DNA from: Talinum fruticosum
Taxonomy: Eukaryota > Streptophyta > Magnoliopsida > Caryophyllales > Talinaceae
DNA: 64,000 bases
NCBI GenBank assembly: GCA_021018815.1
Contig: JAITYX010000046.1
Coordinates: 4,343,501 to 4,407,500 of the forward strand
Reading direction: 5' to 3'
Under the pieces are notes generated by a model that made no database searches, was not told the DNA's origin, and saw only the letters and a list, made by a program, of their open reading frames with translations. Every line of letters starts with the position of its first letter. Position 1 is the stretch's first letter. Shown one piece after another: positions 60,901 to 64,000 of this stretch. A program made the translations under genes and the position numbers.

Positions 60901-62946
60901 CCAAGGAGTCGGGCACATCATCTTTACTCCACGTTCAACATGGGTGCGACAAACTTCGGTGCATACTACACCGTCACAACCTACCCCTTGTTCTAAGACA
61001 ATACCTAAAAAGAGTTCCCTTCTAATGAATCCCAACAACAATATCTTAACCTCGATCTACTTAATGAGAATATAGCTAAGGTGGAAACCAGGTTGAATGA
61101 TCAAGAAGGACAAATATCATCTATATCAATGGATCTTAAAACTATCATAAGGGCTATTGAGGCTAGTAAGAGAGATGAGAAAGCTGAACGTTTGAAAAGT
61201 GAAGAGGTCGAAGAAGTTGAACGTTGGAGAAGGGAAACAACTTTGATTCTACCACCTCCACCTATCCAGTCTCCTCCGGCCAGTCCCAAACGTGAATCCC
61301 CTAAGCCCGAATCCAAATCTCAATTTGATTCCCATATAGATCAGATAGAATGGATGTTGAGGGAGTCATCCATGTTCAGTAACCATTACTTTGATCATAA
61401 TTTCAATCCCTAAGGATAAACTACCTCCTAACTTTACCATGCCCGATATTAAGTTCAAAGGTTTTGAGAATCCCCATAATCATGTATGCAACTTCTTGGG
61501 AGCGATGACTCTTAAGAACATTCTTGAAGACACTTACCACATCATCTTCCCTGGATATTTAATACTGATGTAATGAAGTGGTATAATGTGGTTAACCCAT
61601 GCAAGGTTGCCAATTCGACATATTTGTGAAAGGAGTTCCTCCATCAATACTCCTATAACACCGATCTAACTATCACTCTTAGAGACTTGGAATTAATCAA
61701 GCAAGGCGAGAAGGAGAGCTTCACGCATTTCCTTACCGGATGAAGAGCAAAGGCAACCCATATGCTTGATCAACCCTCCGAAAAGATCAAGTTCAAATTA
61801 TCATAAAGAACCTTCAATCCAATTATAATTAGCACCTCAAATTCCTACCCATGATGAACTTTTCAACCCTCAAAGATGCTGGTTTGCTTGATAGAAGAAG
61901 AGCCATCTACCACGACCACAAAAGTTTCAACTGGATATAGAGGTAATTATCATTCCAAAGATAAGAAAACCTCCAATATCGGCAATGCTACCAGGGTGCA
62001 GATGTCAATGCCCTCAACAGTATACCGACTACACTCCTATTGATACTACTTACACCAAAGCCCTTTACCGTCTCTTAGAAAAAGGGAAGATAGAATTGCC
62101 ACCTATTAGAGCATAATCGAAACCGCGAAACAGTCTAAAAATTGGGACACAGGAAAATTATGCAAATACCATCGTGCACGAGGACATGATATCGAACAGG
62201 TGTTGGACATTCCGAACAAACTAGAAAGCATGTTTTGAAATGGCCAATTACCCTTGCCTAAGGCTGCCTAGAAACCAAGTACCAATAAAAACCCTTTTAA
62301 CAACACCCTAGCCACCTTCACTAAATCCACACGAGGTAAGTGGGATCGGTCTAATTTTTATTAGAGATATTAACAAGTCAAAATCACTTCTTAACATACC
62401 TCCATTAGATCCAAAAGTCTAGGGGTTATGGGTAAGTGATAAAGAATATGTTTATAAAACAAAAAGTGATAGCGACAATAATAATGACGACTTCTAGGCA
62501 CACCACCCTTAGAAGAAGAAGACTTTTGGGGAGACACTAAGAGCCCCACAATTTAGTTTCTTACTAGATCAGGATGACACAATGCACCCTTGGGTCCACA
62601 ACAGACTTAGGAAGCCCCAAGAGAGCCTCGAGTAACAAAGGAAGAAGACCCAATCCTTAAGCAACTCTAGGAATTAAAAGCCAACATTTTAATCTGGTAA
62701 TTAATATCTGCTTCCCGAAACATAGGCAAACGTTGACCGATGCACTCAACAAGATTGAAGTTTCTCCCGACACCATGCTAGAAGAAGTAGAAGGATTGGT
62801 CAATAATGGGGACAGAACCATTACCTTTCATCGAAGGATCTCCTAGAAGAAGGCGTTGCACACAACAATGCCCTTTATTTAATCAGTAACTTGCATCATC
62901 AAATTTGCTCCTTTAACCTTGGTAGATAATGGATCAGCGATGAACG
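60900..62946 (+). pseudogene. Ogre/Tat gag and protease-start relic, cut by an LTR
   Basis: Gag N-terminal coiled coil around 61060-61210 (NENIAKVETRLNDQEGQISS), then a Pro-rich stretch (PPPPIQSPPASPKRES) and the matrix-capsid start MPDIKFKGFENPHNHVCNF (61438). Further on: TDLTITLRDLELIKQGEKES near 61670, AKATHMLDQPSEK (about 61750), LCKYHRARGHDIEQ (62155-62205), LTDALNKIEVSPDTMLEE (about 62730-62790) and the retropepsin motif LVDNGSAMNV (62918-62948). Frames shift repeatedly. The sequence stops exactly at that motif because another LTR begins at 62947. Confidence 0.85.
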
Positions 62947-64000
62947 TGTAACACCCCAAAACACCCCTCGGAGTATTACATCGCCAAAGTTCCTCAAAGG
63001 AACTCCCAAGGCTCTTTTAGGTGTTGGTTTGGCTTTCTAATTCCAACTTAAGTTAATAGAGGTCAAATTAAGGAAAATTTCCTAAGAATTTTGGCAGAGT
63101 TCCGTTTGTAATATGGACTATCTCTTAGGCTTAAAGCCTTAAAACCCTGCATGAAAATCATAATATAACTCGACGAGCCACACGCTCGAGTACACAACTC
63201 AACGGCCACACGCCGAGTCCAACCAATCATGCATTCAAACTTAAAACAATTTTAAAGGGTTCATTATACATCCGGTACAACTATATGAACTAAATTATAA
63301 AGTACAACACTTAGAAACATAAGAAATGCACATCGCCAATTGAATCACTTAGCAAACAGCCAACCGCAATAAGCGGGAGTCCAGGATATGCTAAGTACCG
63401 CACACATCTCCCGAGGGTATACCTACAACACTTGGGAGGGAAAAGGGGGAAATTTGTGGGGGTGAACAATAAACCACGGGCTCACCGGAAGTCTTACACT
63501 CTTAAAATGGAAATTCTTTACACATACTATTCATAATAAGGAAATCGGCGAAAGCGTAATAACATAATACAAATCTATATACTTTTCAATGAAATCTCTT
63601 GAAATCATTTGCAACATAAAGCTCATAACACTTCAATCATTCAAAGGCACGGATTGCAATCATTTTGGGAATTGAATCACTTTAAATAAGGTGCCACCTG
63701 CACTTTCTTTCAAATACTTTCGGTTTAGGACTGAATATCTTTTCGGGGCTTTGGACAATTGTACTAACACCAGGCGGTTTCTTGGGGCGCGACCCTTGAC
63801 TCGAGTTCCCTGGACCTTTCTCTAATCAAATACCTGGAAGGCTCCGCTTTCCTCGTCAGGAAAGAATCAACCTCTCCGGGTTGATGGGCATCCTGATACG
63901 GAAGGACCCCGTGGCTCGATACGCACGACCACCTCCTTCCTCCGGTCTAAACAATCCTTAGCTCAAAATCCGTTCAAAACTGAAGTGATCACAATCACTT
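62947..64000 (-). mobile_element. Partial long LTR, same family as 1-2486
   Basis: Begins TGTAACACCCCAAAACACCCC; from about 63517 it matches the window's first bases. On the minus strand its end reads TTTTGGGGTGTTACA, close to TTTTGGGGGCGTTACA of the other long LTRs, so minus orientation is inferred. Inserted into the Ogre protease motif; left flank GAACG (62942-62946) should recur at the unseen far end. Confidence 0.7.

Overview
This is a transposon-rich interval of a flowering-plant nuclear genome, most likely a dicot. The evidence is plant-type LTR retrotransposons (Tat/Ogre-like Ty3 and SIRE-like Ty1), hAT elements, a plant L1-type LINE tail, a plant mobile domain (PMD) gene and traces of two host genes. 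Nothing bacterial, viral or CRISPR-like is present. Almost every coding region carries frameshifts or stop codons. Most open frames longer than 60 codons are chance frames in low-complexity DNA or relics of element genes.

Layout. 1-2486: part of a long LTR. 2595-3684: a LINE 3' end with poly-A. 4945-6517: solo LTR with a 5-bp target duplication. 6720-7358: a non-autonomous hAT-like element. 8458-16389: a structurally complete Tat-type retrotransposon with 5-bp duplication ATGAT, PBS, PPT and both LTRs. It has lost nearly all of pol and carries two tandem-repeat arrays plus a possible captured segment. 17530-18362: a Copia/TRIM-like remnant and a foldback MITE. 18693-20054: the 3' exons of a TLDc-domain host gene. 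22078-22443 (minus): a broken copy of the mitochondrial ribosomal protein mL53 gene.

The stretch from the TLDc 3' flank through mL53 into the start of a hAT element (20095-23707) is present a second time. That second copy is split into 25340-26498 and 33648-37806 by 7.1 kb of other DNA. The second copy continues into a complete, decayed hAT element (34962-44119). Its transposase gene is interrupted by a solo LTR (38566-41192), and its leader region holds 1.74 kb of unrelated, possibly organellar DNA.

44120-50474 holds a LINE fragment and a SIRE-like Copia body, itself split by a solo LTR (44354-47189, duplication CCTCT). The Copia reverse transcriptase is cut by an Ogre-type LTR in minus orientation (50475-52423). 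A plus-strand PMD gene with its own TATA box (53201-57299) follows, interrupted by another solo LTR. Then comes an Ogre LTR in plus orientation (57684-59670) with PBS, leader and gag-protease relic. That relic is cut at the protease motif by another long LTR (62947-64000).

The parts do not form a working pathway; they record successive nested insertions. Best leads: the PMD gene lying antisense next to an Ogre 3' LTR; the deletion-derivative Tat element with intact ends and a satellite-like 108-bp array; the interrupted TLDc-mL53 duplication; and a recurrent CAG/CTG versus CGAG/CTCG difference between repeat copies, which may be a sequencing artefact and would inflate the frameshift count.
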